This document shows positions 14,564 to 21,418 of a DNA stretch of 25,501 bases, piece by piece. Every line of letters begins with the position of its first letter. Positions within the stretch are counted from its first letter, which is position 1. The DNA is from Clostridia bacterium (GTDB lineage Bacteria > Bacillota > Clostridia > Christensenellales > Borkfalkiaceae). The translations under genes were made by a program, and so were the position numbers. The stretch spans positions 1 through 25,501 of the forward strand of contig JAJPXK010000213.1 in the NCBI GenBank assembly GCA_021205485.1, in the 5' to 3' direction. The notes beneath the pieces are model-generated. The model worked only from the letters and a program-made list of their open reading frames with translations, was not told the DNA's origin and did no database searches.

Positions 14564-14671
14564 CAAATTTTTGTTAAACGCTAAAAGCAATCTTTACTTT
14601 AATGCTGCCGGTAAATATATATTACGCAGTGGTTTTATCTCATTGATTTACAGCTTAAATATATTAAGCGA

Positions 14672-15280
14672 TTATTTTTTAATATTATTGTATTCAATAA
14701 CCTTTGTTAAATCTTGCTGCAATTCAACAAGGTTATTAAGAAGCGGATACTCAGGCATTAAATTATCAAAATTTACCCGATCTTCATTTTCCAAATCGTC
14801 GGCGTCTGCTATAACTTCAAACATATTAAAGTGAAATAAACTATTATCATCGCCGCCCATTACCGAAACAGACAAACTGATGCTGCGTTTATTCTGAGGC
14901 AAAATTTGCAGCTGTGTCCTGTCGGATATTTCCACGTTGAACCCGACCAACTCGTTAAAGGATATTACCGGTTTAAGCAAAAGATTGCACGCTATTCTTT
15001 TGCTTGCAAAATCAATACAAAATATACTGTTCTTCCATCTGTATTCTCTCTGTATATCAAAATCCGACAGCCGCAACCGTCTGTAAAATTTATCATCGCT
15101 TTTGCGGGCAAATATAAAGCAGCCAATCACATAAATAACAAACAAAGATACCGCTATTAAATACACGCTCCAGTGGAACCATGCCCCGCTTTGAGAGTGA
15201 TACACAAATGAAAAAACTGTAATGCTTGCTATTACGCACAAAAATATTACGGTTGAAATTATCCAGTTTTTCTTAGTCAC
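14672..15280 (-). CDS. Unknown membrane-anchored protein
   Basis: A 202-residue protein starting with GTG (AAGGGG about 10 nt upstream). Two hydrophobic helices occupy about residues 6-26 and 36-58. After a basic stretch (RKSDDKFYRRLR) the remaining ~140 residues are soluble and presumably cytoplasmic, with beta-type sequence and acidic patches such as ADADDLENEDR. I do not recognise a family. The gene has a clear promoter (15362-15390) and a 19-codon ORF that overlaps its start by 8 nt. It is next to, but not in an operon with, the chromate transporter genes. Confidence 0.75.
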   Translation of the reverse strand: MTKKNWIISTVIFLCVIASITVFSFVYHSQSGAWFHWSVYLIAVSLFVIYVIGCFIFARKSDDKFYRRLRLSDFDIQREYRWKNSIFCIDFASKRIACNLLLKPVISFNELVGFNVEISDRTQLQILPQNKRSISLSVSVMGGDDNSLFHFNMFEVIADADDLENEDRVNFDNLMPEYPLLNNLVELQQDLTKVIEYNNIKK

Positions 15281-15332
15281 TATTATCGTTCCCCTTCATA
15301 TTTTCTGAATGTTTTTGTCTGCGTTTATCCAT
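15273..15332 (-). CDS. Short upstream ORF (19 codons)
   Basis: Encodes MDKRRQKHSENMKGNDNSD. GGGAGAA lies 6 nt before the ATG, and the ORF is the first after the promoter. Its stop overlaps the GTG start of the next gene by 8 nt in another frame. It is hydrophilic and very basic at its N-terminus. It may be a small protein or simply a device that brings ribosomes to the GTG start. The evidence is position and ribosome binding site only. Confidence 0.4.
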   Translation of the reverse strand: MDKRRQKHSENMKGNDNSD

Positions 15333-15361
15333 AAATAATTCTCCCGTTTTTATTTAGTTGA

Positions 15362-15390
15362 ATTATACCATATAAATTTTTATTTGTAAA
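15362..15390 (-). promoter_or_regulatory. Promoter of the unknown membrane protein gene
   Basis: TTTACA (15385-15390), 17-nt spacer, TATAAT (15362-15367) on the minus strand. Confidence 0.75.
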
Positions 15391-15411
15391 GAGCGATAAT
15401 AATATTGCGCT

Positions 15412-15441
15412 AAAAATGGCGGCACGCATACTGCGTGCCGC
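15412..15441 (-). terminator. Terminator of repeat unit A
   Basis: A 10-bp stem GCGGCACGCA/TGCGTGCCGC with a 3-nt loop, followed on the minus strand by ATTTTT. The 30-nt sequence is repeated exactly at 15718-15747, where it ends the tRNA-Leu gene. Confidence 0.8.
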
Positions 15442-15445
15442 GCGG

Positions 15446-15576
15446 TGGTGCGGATAACAGGATTTGCGCCTTGAGCGGACACGCATGGTTGACCGTGTAC
15501 TACACGGTCAAGTCGTCGGTCGATTCCTCCGACCTTCGCTTCGCTCGCCTCCCCTCAAATCCTGTATTTATTCGCA
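15446..15576 (-). repeat. tRNA-3'-end repeat unit A
   Basis: On the minus strand this 131-nt unit starts TGCGAATA and ends CAAATCCTGTTATCCGCA-CCA. Its last 21 nt equal the 3' end of the tRNA-Leu gene at 15753, including CCA. Start and end are complementary over about 17 pairs with a 3-nt bulge, so the unit can fold into a closed structure. Inside are a perfect hairpin TTGACCGTGTA/TACACGGTCAA (near 15487-15510) and GGTCG/CGACC. It is not a functional tRNA: there is no D-arm or anticodon loop. A terminator follows. Confidence 0.7.
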
Positions 15577-15586
15577 TGAAATCAAA

Positions 15587-15610
15587 ATAAAAAGGCCTAA
15601 CGGCCCTTTT
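15587..15610 (-). terminator. Terminator of repeat unit B
   Basis: Stem GGCC/GGCC (15594-15597/15602-15605, loop 4 nt), extended by flanking A-T pairs and followed on the minus strand by a T-run. It lies directly after the CCA end of unit B. Confidence 0.65.
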
Positions 15611-15614
15611 ACTT

Positions 15615-15715
15615 TGGTGCGGATAACAGGATTTGTAAGGAGCGTAGCGACGGAATAGCGAGGACGGCTCTGCCGCCCGCAGCGTCACGTTATTTCGGCG
15701 ATACTGTTATTCGCA
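15615..15715 (-). repeat. tRNA-3'-end repeat unit B
   Basis: A 101-nt unit of the same plan as unit A: on the minus strand it begins TGCGAATAACAG and ends in the same 21 nt as tRNA-Leu, including CCA. The ends form an imperfect inverted repeat (about 13 of 15 positions), and a GGGCGGC/GCCGTCC hairpin lies inside. The interior differs from that of unit A. No tRNA cloverleaf is possible. Confidence 0.7.
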
Positions 15716-15717
15716 CT

Positions 15718-15748
15718 AAAAATGGCGGCACGCATACTGCGTGCCGCC
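15718..15748 (-). terminator. Terminator of tRNA-Leu
   Basis: An 11-bp stem GGCGGCACGCA/TGCGTGCCGCC (15724-15734/15738-15748) with loop TAC, followed on the minus strand by ATTTTT. It starts 4 nt after the tRNA CCA end and is duplicated at 15412-15441. Confidence 0.85.
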
Positions 15749-15752
15749 TTAC

Positions 15753-15837
15753 TGGTGCGGATAACAGGATTTGAACCTGCACGATGTTATTCATCGGATT
15801 CTAAGTCCGACTTGTCTGCCAATTCCAACATATCCGC
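15753..15837 (-). tRNA. tRNA-Leu, anticodon UAG
   Basis: An 85-nt class II tRNA with encoded CCA (15753-15755). The acceptor stem GCGGATA pairs with TATCCGC. The D-loop contains TTGG...GGCAG, the anticodon arm TCGGA-CTTAGAA-TCCGA gives anticodon TAG, the long variable arm GATG-aataa-CATC fits leucine tRNAs, and the T-arm holds GGTTCAAATCC. Discriminator base A is as expected for leucine. It has its own promoter and terminator. Its last 21 nt are repeated twice downstream. Confidence 0.97.
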
Positions 15838-15845
15838 ATACGATG

Positions 15846-15875
15846 ATTTTAATACCTTCCGCCGTTTTATGTCAA
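15846..15875 (-). promoter_or_regulatory. Promoter of tRNA-Leu
   Basis: TTGACA (15870-15875), 18-nt spacer, TAAAAT (15846-15851) on the minus strand, placing the transcript start about at the mature tRNA 5' end. Confidence 0.8.
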
Positions 15876-15935
15876 CTAAAAATTGGCAAAACGCCTTATT
15901 TTCCCTTACCGCAAACCTTACAGCTATATTTGTTG

Positions 15936-16757
15936 TCAGAACACGTTCTGCGTTAAGATTAAGGCATTGTTTTCAAGAAGCTGCCTGTTTAAGCCGAATA
16001 ACGGGTTACCGCTATCTGTCGCCTCGTTATACATCACATAACGCACTGCGCCATATTCGGCAGCCTTTGCCATAGCGTGCCGCGACCCGCTGTCGCCCTG
16101 CCCCGGCAGGTGGCTGGCGACAAGTATAATTTTATCGGCAAACATTGCCTGAAGTCGGTCCCTGGCTATAAATCTTCCTATATTTTGTTCTCTGCTTGTC
16201 GGCTCGTTAACATACTCAGTTATCACAAAGCCGCCTCCTCCGACTATCTCAGAAGCGAGCCCGATGTTACTCGCGGGATAGATTTTTTCTATGGTAGAAG
16301 GCAAAAAAGCAATAGTTTTATCGCCTTGAGCCAAGCATTGAGCATGCGATACCGTATCACAGCCGACGGCCAATCCGCTGACTATATTATATCCCGAATC
16401 AACGGCTCTTTTTATAAACTCCTTTTCTCTTTCAATTATATTGCCGTCCGGCGTCAGAGTACCGACCACAGCTATATTCCGCTTCTTGTCATAAAGCAAC
16501 GAAATATCCCCTTTGTATGCAAAAAAATAAGGTTTTTCGCTTAGCTTTAAATTTTCAGGCGTAATCGGGAAACGCTCGTCTGATACGCATATTAAACTTA
16601 TTCCCCGCTCCTCAACTTCCTTTGCGTATTTTGCCAAAGGCAGACACAGGCTATCGATAATTTTTCCGCCGCCGAAGTCGCGCCAGAAACCGGCGTTTGA
16701 TTTTATAACGCCCTCTCTTTTCGCCGCATAAATTTTTAACGCCGTCTGAGAATACAT
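15936..16757 (-). CDS. DprA/SMF-like Rossmann-fold protein
   Basis: A 273-residue protein with the DNA-processing (SMF/DprA) fold. The core reads IAVVGTLTPDG near residues 95-105, SGLAVGCDTVSHAQCL at 127-142, and RDRLQAMFADKIILV further on. DprA binds single-stranded DNA and loads RecA in transformation; related proteins serve other, less defined roles. Two points set this one apart: the usual GSRxPT nucleotide-like motif is GTLTPD here, and there is neither an evident N-terminal helix-hairpin-helix/SAM domain of full length nor the C-terminal winged helix. It is a lone gene with its own promoter (16787-16816) and AAGGGCGG before the ATG. It may be a second, specialised SMF protein rather than the housekeeping dprA. 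Confidence 0.8.
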   Translation of the reverse strand: MYSQTALKIYAAKREGVIKSNAGFWRDFGGGKIIDSLCLPLAKYAKEVEERGISLICVSDERFPITPENLKLSEKPYFFAYKGDISLLYDKKRNIAVVGTLTPDGNIIEREKEFIKRAVDSGYNIVSGLAVGCDTVSHAQCLAQGDKTIAFLPSTIEKIYPASNIGLASEIVGGGGFVITEYVNEPTSREQNIGRFIARDRLQAMFADKIILVASHLPGQGDSGSRHAMAKAAEYGAVRYVMYNEATDSGNPLFGLNRQLLENNALILTQNVF

Positions 16758-16786
16758 TTACCGCCCTTACCGAAACATTTTTATAC

Positions 16787-16816
16787 ATTATACCGTCCGC
16801 CGCGCCAAAAAATCAA
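16787..16816 (-). promoter_or_regulatory. Promoter of the DprA-like gene
   Basis: TTGATT (16811-16816), 18-nt spacer, TATAAT (16787-16792), minus strand. It is back to back with the mtnN promoter. Confidence 0.75.
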
Positions 16817-16846
16817 GCCGTAATTTAAAATTTGGCGAGCATTAAA

Positions 16847-16875
16847 TTGATTTATCTCTTTCGCTTTGATATAAT
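16847..16875 (+). promoter_or_regulatory. Promoter of mtnN, giving a leaderless transcript
   Basis: TTGATT (16847-16852), 17-nt spacer, TATAAT (16870-16875). Only 6 nt separate the -10 from the ATG at 16882, so transcription should begin at or next to the A of the start codon. No ribosome binding site is present. Confidence 0.75.
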
Positions 16876-16881
16876 GAACAT

Positions 16882-17541
16882 ATGAAATGTTTTGTAATCG
16901 CCTTGGAGAGCGAGGCTCGGCCTATAATTTCTCATATGTCCGCGGCGGCGGAAAAAGAAGTTTACGGCAAAAAAATATGGTCAGGCAAAATCTGCAAAGA
17001 AAAAACCTGCGTAATTGTTTGCGGGGTAGGCAAAGTCAACGCCGCATGCGCCGCTCAGTACGCCATAGATATATTAAAAGCCGACTGCGTTATAAACGTA
17101 GGCATGGCGGGGGCTTTGAACAATTTCTGCAATGTAGCAGATATTTACGAGATAGACAGGGCCGCGCAGTACGACTTTGACCTTGTTCAGTTAAACCACA
17201 CGCCTATCGGCACCTTAAACGAATTTGAAGACCGCTGGCTTAAACTTGAAACGGCGGGAATATTCCCCCGCAAATCGCTTGCCACGGGCGACCGTTTTAA
17301 CGACAGCGCAGCCGATTTTACCCTTCTTACAGACGATATGCAGGCCGACATCCGCGATATGGAGGGGGCCGCCATCGCTCAGGTATGCATACACGCGGGC
17401 GTACCCTTCTATAGTTTTAAGGCAATCTCTGACATAGCGGGCAGCGGAAGCACCATCGACCAGTTTTTAGCCAACACCGAGGCCTGCGTCAAGGCGTTAG
17501 ATCGGGCGGCGGAAAAAATTTTTAACGGCGCGAGGGCGTAA
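16882..17541 (+). CDS. mtnN: 5'-methylthioadenosine/S-adenosylhomocysteine nucleosidase
   Basis: Cleaves the adenine from methylthioadenosine and S-adenosylhomocysteine, recycling methyl-donor by-products and feeding autoinducer-2 type chemistry where luxS exists. The 219-residue protein has the nucleoside phosphorylase fold. CVINVGMAGAL is the base of the active site, E11 probably matches the E. coli Glu12 acid or base, DMEGAAIAQ (158-166) contains the ribose-binding Glu160, and AISD (180-183) contains the catalytic Asp183. The promoter lies so close that the mRNA appears leaderless. ung follows 1 nt after the stop, so the two form an operon, perhaps with the mutase gene. The family assignment is firm; the exact preference for MTA, SAH or related nucleosides is inferred. 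Confidence 0.9.
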   Translation: MKCFVIALESEARPIISHMSAAAEKEVYGKKIWSGKICKEKTCVIVCGVGKVNAACAAQYAIDILKADCVINVGMAGALNNFCNVADIYEIDRAAQYDFDLVQLNHTPIGTLNEFEDRWLKLETAGIFPRKSLATGDRFNDSAADFTLLTDDMQADIRDMEGAAIAQVCIHAGVPFYSFKAISDIAGSGSTIDQFLANTEACVKALDRAAEKIFNGARA

Positions 17542-17542
17542 A

Positions 17543-18211
17543 ATGATAGCTTTAGGCGGCGGATGGGACGAAATTCTGAAACCCCTGTTTGAGGATGAAA
17601 GATACCTTAAAATCAGGGAATTTTTAAAACAGGAATACAGTACAAGGGTAATCTACCCCGACATGTACGACCTTTACAACTGTTTCAGGTTTACCCCCTT
17701 TGACAAACTTAAGGCGGTAATTTTAGGCCAGGACCCCTACCACGAGCCAAACCAGGCGCACGGGCTGTGTTTTTCGGTGAAAAAGGGCGTGGAACTTCCA
17801 CCCTCGCTTAAAAATATCTATAAGAAAATTTACACCGATTTAGGCATTCGCGAGCCCGACTGCGGAGACCTTACAAAATGGGCCGAGGAGGGCGTACTGC
17901 TTTTGAACACCACCCTCACCGTACGCGAACACGCGGCAAACAGCCACTCCAAATGCGGCTGGGCGTGGTTTACCGACAGCGTGATAAAGATAATTTCGGA
18001 CAAAACGGAACACACCGTGTTTATTTTATGGGGAGGCAACGCCCGCAGCAAGGCGCCGCTTATAGACAGAAAAAAGCATCTAATAATAGAGAGCGCTCAC
18101 CCCTCGCCGCTGTCGGCGTACAACGGTTTTTTCGGCAGCAAATGCTTTTCGCGTACAAACGATTACCTTGCAGCCAACGGCAAAACGCCTGTTGACTGGA
18201 ATCTGAATTAA
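17543..18211 (+). CDS. ung: Uracil-DNA glycosylase, family 1
   Basis: Removes uracil from DNA as the first step of base excision repair. The 222-residue length is usual. GQDPYHEPNQAHG (62-74) holds the water-activating Asp64, LLLNTTLTV is the uracil-recognition strand, and HPSPLSAYNGFFG beginning at His186 is the minor-groove intercalation loop. The gene starts 1 nt after the mtnN stop; a GAGGGCG within the end of mtnN can serve as ribosome binding site. All catalytic elements are intact. An AT-rich 46-nt gap with AATTAAGAATTGAGAATT repeats separates it from the mutase gene, so read-through is possible. Confidence 0.98.
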   Translation: MIALGGGWDEILKPLFEDERYLKIREFLKQEYSTRVIYPDMYDLYNCFRFTPFDKLKAVILGQDPYHEPNQAHGLCFSVKKGVELPPSLKNIYKKIYTDLGIREPDCGDLTKWAEEGVLLLNTTLTVREHAANSHSKCGWAWFTDSVIKIISDKTEHTVFILWGGNARSKAPLIDRKKHLIIESAHPSPLSAYNGFFGSKCFSRTNDYLAANGKTPVDWNLN

Positions 18212-18257
18212 TTAAGAATTGAGAATTAAGAAATAATAAATTTATGAGGTTTTAATT

Positions 18258-19475
18258 ATGAAATACGTTGTTGTTTTAGGCGACGGAATGGCAGACTACA
18301 AGCTTGACGCTTTAGGCGGCAAAACCTGCCTTGAATACGCAAAAACGCCAAATATCGACGCCATAGCGCCCCTTTCGGAGGTAGGCCTGTGCAAGACGGT
18401 GCCGCAGGGGCTTAAGCCGGGGAGCGACGTAGCGAATATGTCGGTAATGGGCTTCAATCCTAAAAAGTACTACACAGGCCGCTCGCCTATAGAGGCCGTA
18501 GCCATGGGAATATCCCTGAAAGAGACGGACGTAACTTTGCGGGCCAACCTTGTAACCCTTTCGGACGAAGAAAATTATGCCGATAAAACCATGGTAGATT
18601 ACTCCGCCGGCGAGATATCCACGGCGGAGGCTAAGGAACTTATAGAGTTCTTAAAAACCAAGCTTGACGACGAGGTGTTTAAGCTATATGCGGGGGTCTC
18701 TTACAGGCACTGCCTTGTTGCAGATAACGGCAAGACGGGCCATAACCTTACCCCTCCTCACGATATTTCAGACAGAAAAATCACTGAATTTCTGCCCGAG
18801 GGCCCCTGCGCGGACAAATATCTTGAGATAATGCAAAAAAGCTACGATCTGTTAAAGGACCACCCTGTAAACAAGGCGAGGATGGCCGCGGGCAAGAACC
18901 CCGCCAACAGTTTATGGCTCTGGGGCGAGGGCACCAAGCCTATGCTTGAAAATTTTAACCGCAAGACGGGCCTTAAGGGCGGCGTAATATCCGCCGTTGA
19001 CCTTGTAAAGGGCATCGCCATGCTCGCCGATATGAAGTTTATATCGGTAAAGGGCGCCACGGGCAACTACGACACCGACTTCAAGGCCAAGGCGAACGCC
19101 GCCGCAGACGAGCTTTTAGGCGGCCTGGATTACGTATATATCCATATGGAGGGCCCCGACGAGTGCGGCCATCACGGGGATTACAAACACAAGGTATTTT
19201 CTATCGAACAGATAGACGGGCTTGTGGTAAAGACTTTACGGGAACGCTTTGAAGAGGCGGGCGAGGACTACGCCATGCTCATCTGCCCCGATCACCCTAC
19301 CCCCTGCACGATAAAGACGCATATTTCCGACCCTATCCCCTACCTTTTGTACACAAACGTAAAAAACCTCGGCAACGGGGCAGCGCGTTACACCGAAGAT
19401 GAGGCGGCAAAGACGGGCAGATATATCCCCGACGGATATATGCTTATAGATGCCATGCTTGACATTGTAAAGTAA
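18258..19475 (+). CDS. apgM: Cofactor-independent phosphoglycerate mutase, archaeal type (ApgM-like)
   Basis: A 405-residue alkaline-phosphatase-superfamily enzyme of the COG3635 family. It interconverts 3- and 2-phosphoglycerate in glycolysis; some members have been proposed to act as homoserine kinase (the ThrB-like subgroup), so the reaction is not certain. The start MKYVVVLGDGMADYKLDALG carries the first metal-binding Asp, GSDVANMSVMGFNP contains the catalytic Ser region, and HMEGPDECGHHGD and CPDHPTPCTIKTHISDP supply the remaining metal ligands. GAGG lies 8 nt before the ATG. A strong terminator follows at 19510-19539. No threonine-biosynthesis gene is next to it, which slightly favours the mutase role. 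Confidence 0.9.
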   Translation: MKYVVVLGDGMADYKLDALGGKTCLEYAKTPNIDAIAPLSEVGLCKTVPQGLKPGSDVANMSVMGFNPKKYYTGRSPIEAVAMGISLKETDVTLRANLVTLSDEENYADKTMVDYSAGEISTAEAKELIEFLKTKLDDEVFKLYAGVSYRHCLVADNGKTGHNLTPPHDISDRKITEFLPEGPCADKYLEIMQKSYDLLKDHPVNKARMAAGKNPANSLWLWGEGTKPMLENFNRKTGLKGGVISAVDLVKGIAMLADMKFISVKGATGNYDTDFKAKANAAADELLGGLDYVYIHMEGPDECGHHGDYKHKVFSIEQIDGLVVKTLRERFEEAGEDYAMLICPDHPTPCTIKTHISDPIPYLLYTNVKNLGNGAARYTEDEAAKTGRYIPDGYMLIDAMLDIVK

Positions 19476-19509
19476 ATTGATGCGGCAATATGCCGCGATT
19501 AACGCAAAA

Positions 19510-19539
19510 AACGCCCGCGAGGCAAGCCTCGCGGGCGTT
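19510..19539. terminator. Terminator after the phosphoglycerate mutase gene
   Basis: A perfect 13-bp stem AACGCCCGCGAGG/CCTCGCGGGCGTT with a CAAG loop. It lies between the mutase gene and the convergent amidotransferase-like gene, and is followed by TAATTA rather than a long T-run. Its core is shared with the hairpin at 23134-23164. Confidence 0.75.
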
Positions 19540-19574
19540 AATTACAGCAAGTTTTTTATAATGAATGAAAAATA

Positions 19575-20279
19575 TCATTTTTTGCAGGCGTTTACAAAGG
19601 CCTCAAAAATTTTTCTTGAATTTTCGTCGCTTTTAAAGTTAAATTCGGGGTGCCACTGCACCGCCATGACAAATTTTTTATCGGGAAGGCAAACCGCCTC
19701 CGTAAGTCCGTCGTCGGCCGTCGCCATAACAAAAAGTTCCTCCGCGACATTTTTCAGCCCCTGGTGATGGTAGCTGTTTACGCCTATCCGCTCTGTCTGC
19801 AGAAGGTCGTACAAAGGGCTGCCCTTTACAATATTTACATAGTGTTGCGTTCTGCCGTAAGGCGGGCTCATGCGGTGGTTTATATCCGAATTGAACTCGG
19901 TAGGCAAGTCCTGGTACAAATCCCCGCCGTACAGCGCGTTTATAAGCTGTATCCCTCGGCATATGCCTAAAACAGGCTTTTCGTCTTTTACCGCCGCAGC
20001 GTACAGTATAGGCTCGATTTTATCCCGCCGCGGGCATGTCTCGCCGCAGGCTGCCCTCTTTTTTTCGCCGTGCAGCCCGGGGTTCACGTCGTGCCCGCCC
20101 GTTAAAAGCAAGCCGTCGCACATTTCAAAAACTTTCAATATATGCCCCGCGGGACTGTCGAGCGGCAAAATTACGGGAATGCCTCCCGCCTCCTTTATAC
20201 CGTCCATATAGCCGGGGAGCATCCATATGCTCTGCTTTTCGTCGTCCCATAGGGGTGTAACTGCGATTATCGGATTCAT
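19575..20279 (-). CDS. Gamma-glutamyl-gamma-aminobutyrate hydrolase family protein (peptidase C26)
   Basis: A 234-residue class I glutamine-amidotransferase-like hydrolase, related to PuuD. Such enzymes cut gamma-glutamyl amide bonds, for instance in putrescine breakdown; the substrate here is unknown. VLGICRGIQLINA contains the nucleophile Cys107, and VQWHPEF gives His210 and Glu212, completing the triad. LLLTGGHDVNPGLHGE is the oxyanion region. It starts 51 nt after the DegV stop and is probably co-transcribed; the ribosome binding site is weak (GGGAA 11 nt upstream). No other polyamine genes are near. Confidence 0.9.
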   Translation of the reverse strand: MNPIIAVTPLWDDEKQSIWMLPGYMDGIKEAGGIPVILPLDSPAGHILKVFEMCDGLLLTGGHDVNPGLHGEKKRAACGETCPRRDKIEPILYAAAVKDEKPVLGICRGIQLINALYGGDLYQDLPTEFNSDINHRMSPPYGRTQHYVNIVKGSPLYDLLQTERIGVNSYHHQGLKNVAEELFVMATADDGLTEAVCLPDKKFVMAVQWHPEFNFKSDENSRKIFEAFVNACKK

Positions 20280-20330
20280 TGCGATATATTCCCGCCTGAA
20301 TTGTATTTTATCCCTCTCTCTGAAATAAAA

Positions 20331-21227
20331 TTAATCCTCGCGGATAAGGTCTGACTTCCAGCCTACCGCCACAGCGTCGGGGCCTACGTGCGAACCTATT
20401 ACGGGGCCCATAATAACCATTTCGGGCTTTATCGCAAACTTCTGCTCTATCATATCGGCGAGCGTCTTGGCGTCGTCTTCGGCGTCGGTATGTACGACAA
20501 AAATCATACTGTTTTCGGTTGAAGGGGGATATTTTGCCATCTTTTCAAGGGTAAATTCAAACGCCTTTCTCATTCCGCGTATCTTGTTGGTAACTATAAG
20601 CTTGCCCTCTTTATTAAAGGACAAAACGGGCTTTATATTGAGCATACTGCCCGCCATAGCCGAAATCGCAGATACCCTGCCGCCCCTCTTTAAATAGTTT
20701 AAATCGTTGGCTATTATCGAGTACTGTATGCGGGTCTTCATATCGTTTACCCTGTCAAACGCTTCCTGCGCCGTCTTGCCTTCGTCGCGCATTCTCAAAG
20801 CTTCGCGTACCAGGGCGCCCTGACCTATCGTAGCCGAAAGAGAGTCCACGGCGTACAGATTAAAGTCGGGATAGTCCTTTTTTATAGCCTCGCCCGCCTG
20901 CTGCGCCACCGTAACCGTAGGCGAAAGACCGCTGGATATAGTGAAATGAACCACGTCTTTGGCGCCCGCCTTGGCGAGTTTTAAAAAGTGGTTGTAGTGG
21001 CTTTCGTAGTTGAGCATAGAGGTGCGGGAAAGGCCGCCCTTCCTGAGTTTGTCGTAAAAATCGGTGTACTGGCTGTATTCGGTAAAGTTATCCAGGTAGT
21101 CGGTAAATTTACCGTCCTCCCCCTCTATCGTAAAGGTGAGGCTTACAAACGCTATGTCGTGTTCCTTTATAAAATCTGCGTAAAGGTCGCAGGTTGAGTC
21201 GGTTGACAGAATAAATTTTCTTTCCAT
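20331..21227 (-). CDS. DegV family fatty-acid-binding protein
   Basis: A 298-residue DegV-type protein. DegV/FakB proteins bind a fatty acid and present it to the kinase FakA for phosphorylation and entry into phospholipids. The N-terminal STDSTCDLYADF, the FTISSGLSPTVTVAQQAG segment and the later GGRVSAISAMAGSMLNIKPVL and IGSHVGPDAVAVGW motifs are typical. A longer frame begins at 21275, but I chose the ATG at 21227, which has GGAGA close upstream; the extra 16 residues are hydrophobic and unlike the family. It has a promoter at 21280-21308. No fakA is in the window. Confidence 0.93.
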   Translation of the reverse strand: MERKFILSTDSTCDLYADFIKEHDIAFVSLTFTIEGEDGKFTDYLDNFTEYSQYTDFYDKLRKGGLSRTSMLNYESHYNHFLKLAKAGAKDVVHFTISSGLSPTVTVAQQAGEAIKKDYPDFNLYAVDSLSATIGQGALVREALRMRDEGKTAQEAFDRVNDMKTRIQYSIIANDLNYLKRGGRVSAISAMAGSMLNIKPVLSFNKEGKLIVTNKIRGMRKAFEFTLEKMAKYPPSTENSMIFVVHTDAEDDAKTLADMIEQKFAIKPEMVIMGPVIGSHVGPDAVAVGWKSDLIRED

Positions 21228-21279
21228 AAAATAATAATCTCCAAAATTTAACTTTATACTTAAAATATAAATCAAATGT

Positions 21280-21308
21280 ATTATATCACATTTACGTCAA
21301 AAAAGCAA
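21280..21308 (-). promoter_or_regulatory. Promoter of the DegV gene
   Basis: TTGCTT (21303-21308), 17-nt spacer ending in TGTGA (extended -10 type), TATAAT (21280-21285), minus strand. The longer frame opening at 21275 would start at the transcript edge, which favours the inner ATG. Confidence 0.75.
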
Positions 21309-21380
21309 GATAATTTTTATACATATAAAAAAACGCCATCCCCTTGCCTGGCATATTGCAAATATTTCACACGCATTAAA

Positions 21381-21410
21381 TTGACATTCGCATCAATTTG
21401 CATATATAAT
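21381..21410 (+). promoter_or_regulatory. Promoter of the polytopic membrane protein gene, near-leaderless
   Basis: TTGACA (21381-21386), 18-nt spacer, TATAAT (21405-21410). The GTG start at 21419 is 8 nt after the -10, so the transcript would begin within about 2 nt of the start codon. No ribosome binding site is visible. Confidence 0.75.
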
Positions 21411-21418
21411 TAAAGAAA

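Noticed and set aside
15464..15658. Short frames of about 60 codons over the tRNA-3'-end repeats on both strands
   Set aside because: They run through hairpins and terminators, have no ribosome binding sites and are Arg-rich products of GC-rich repeats.
15446..15715. Two further tRNA genes
   Set aside because: Only the 3' 21 nt match tRNA-Leu; no D-arm, anticodon arm or proper acceptor stem can be drawn.
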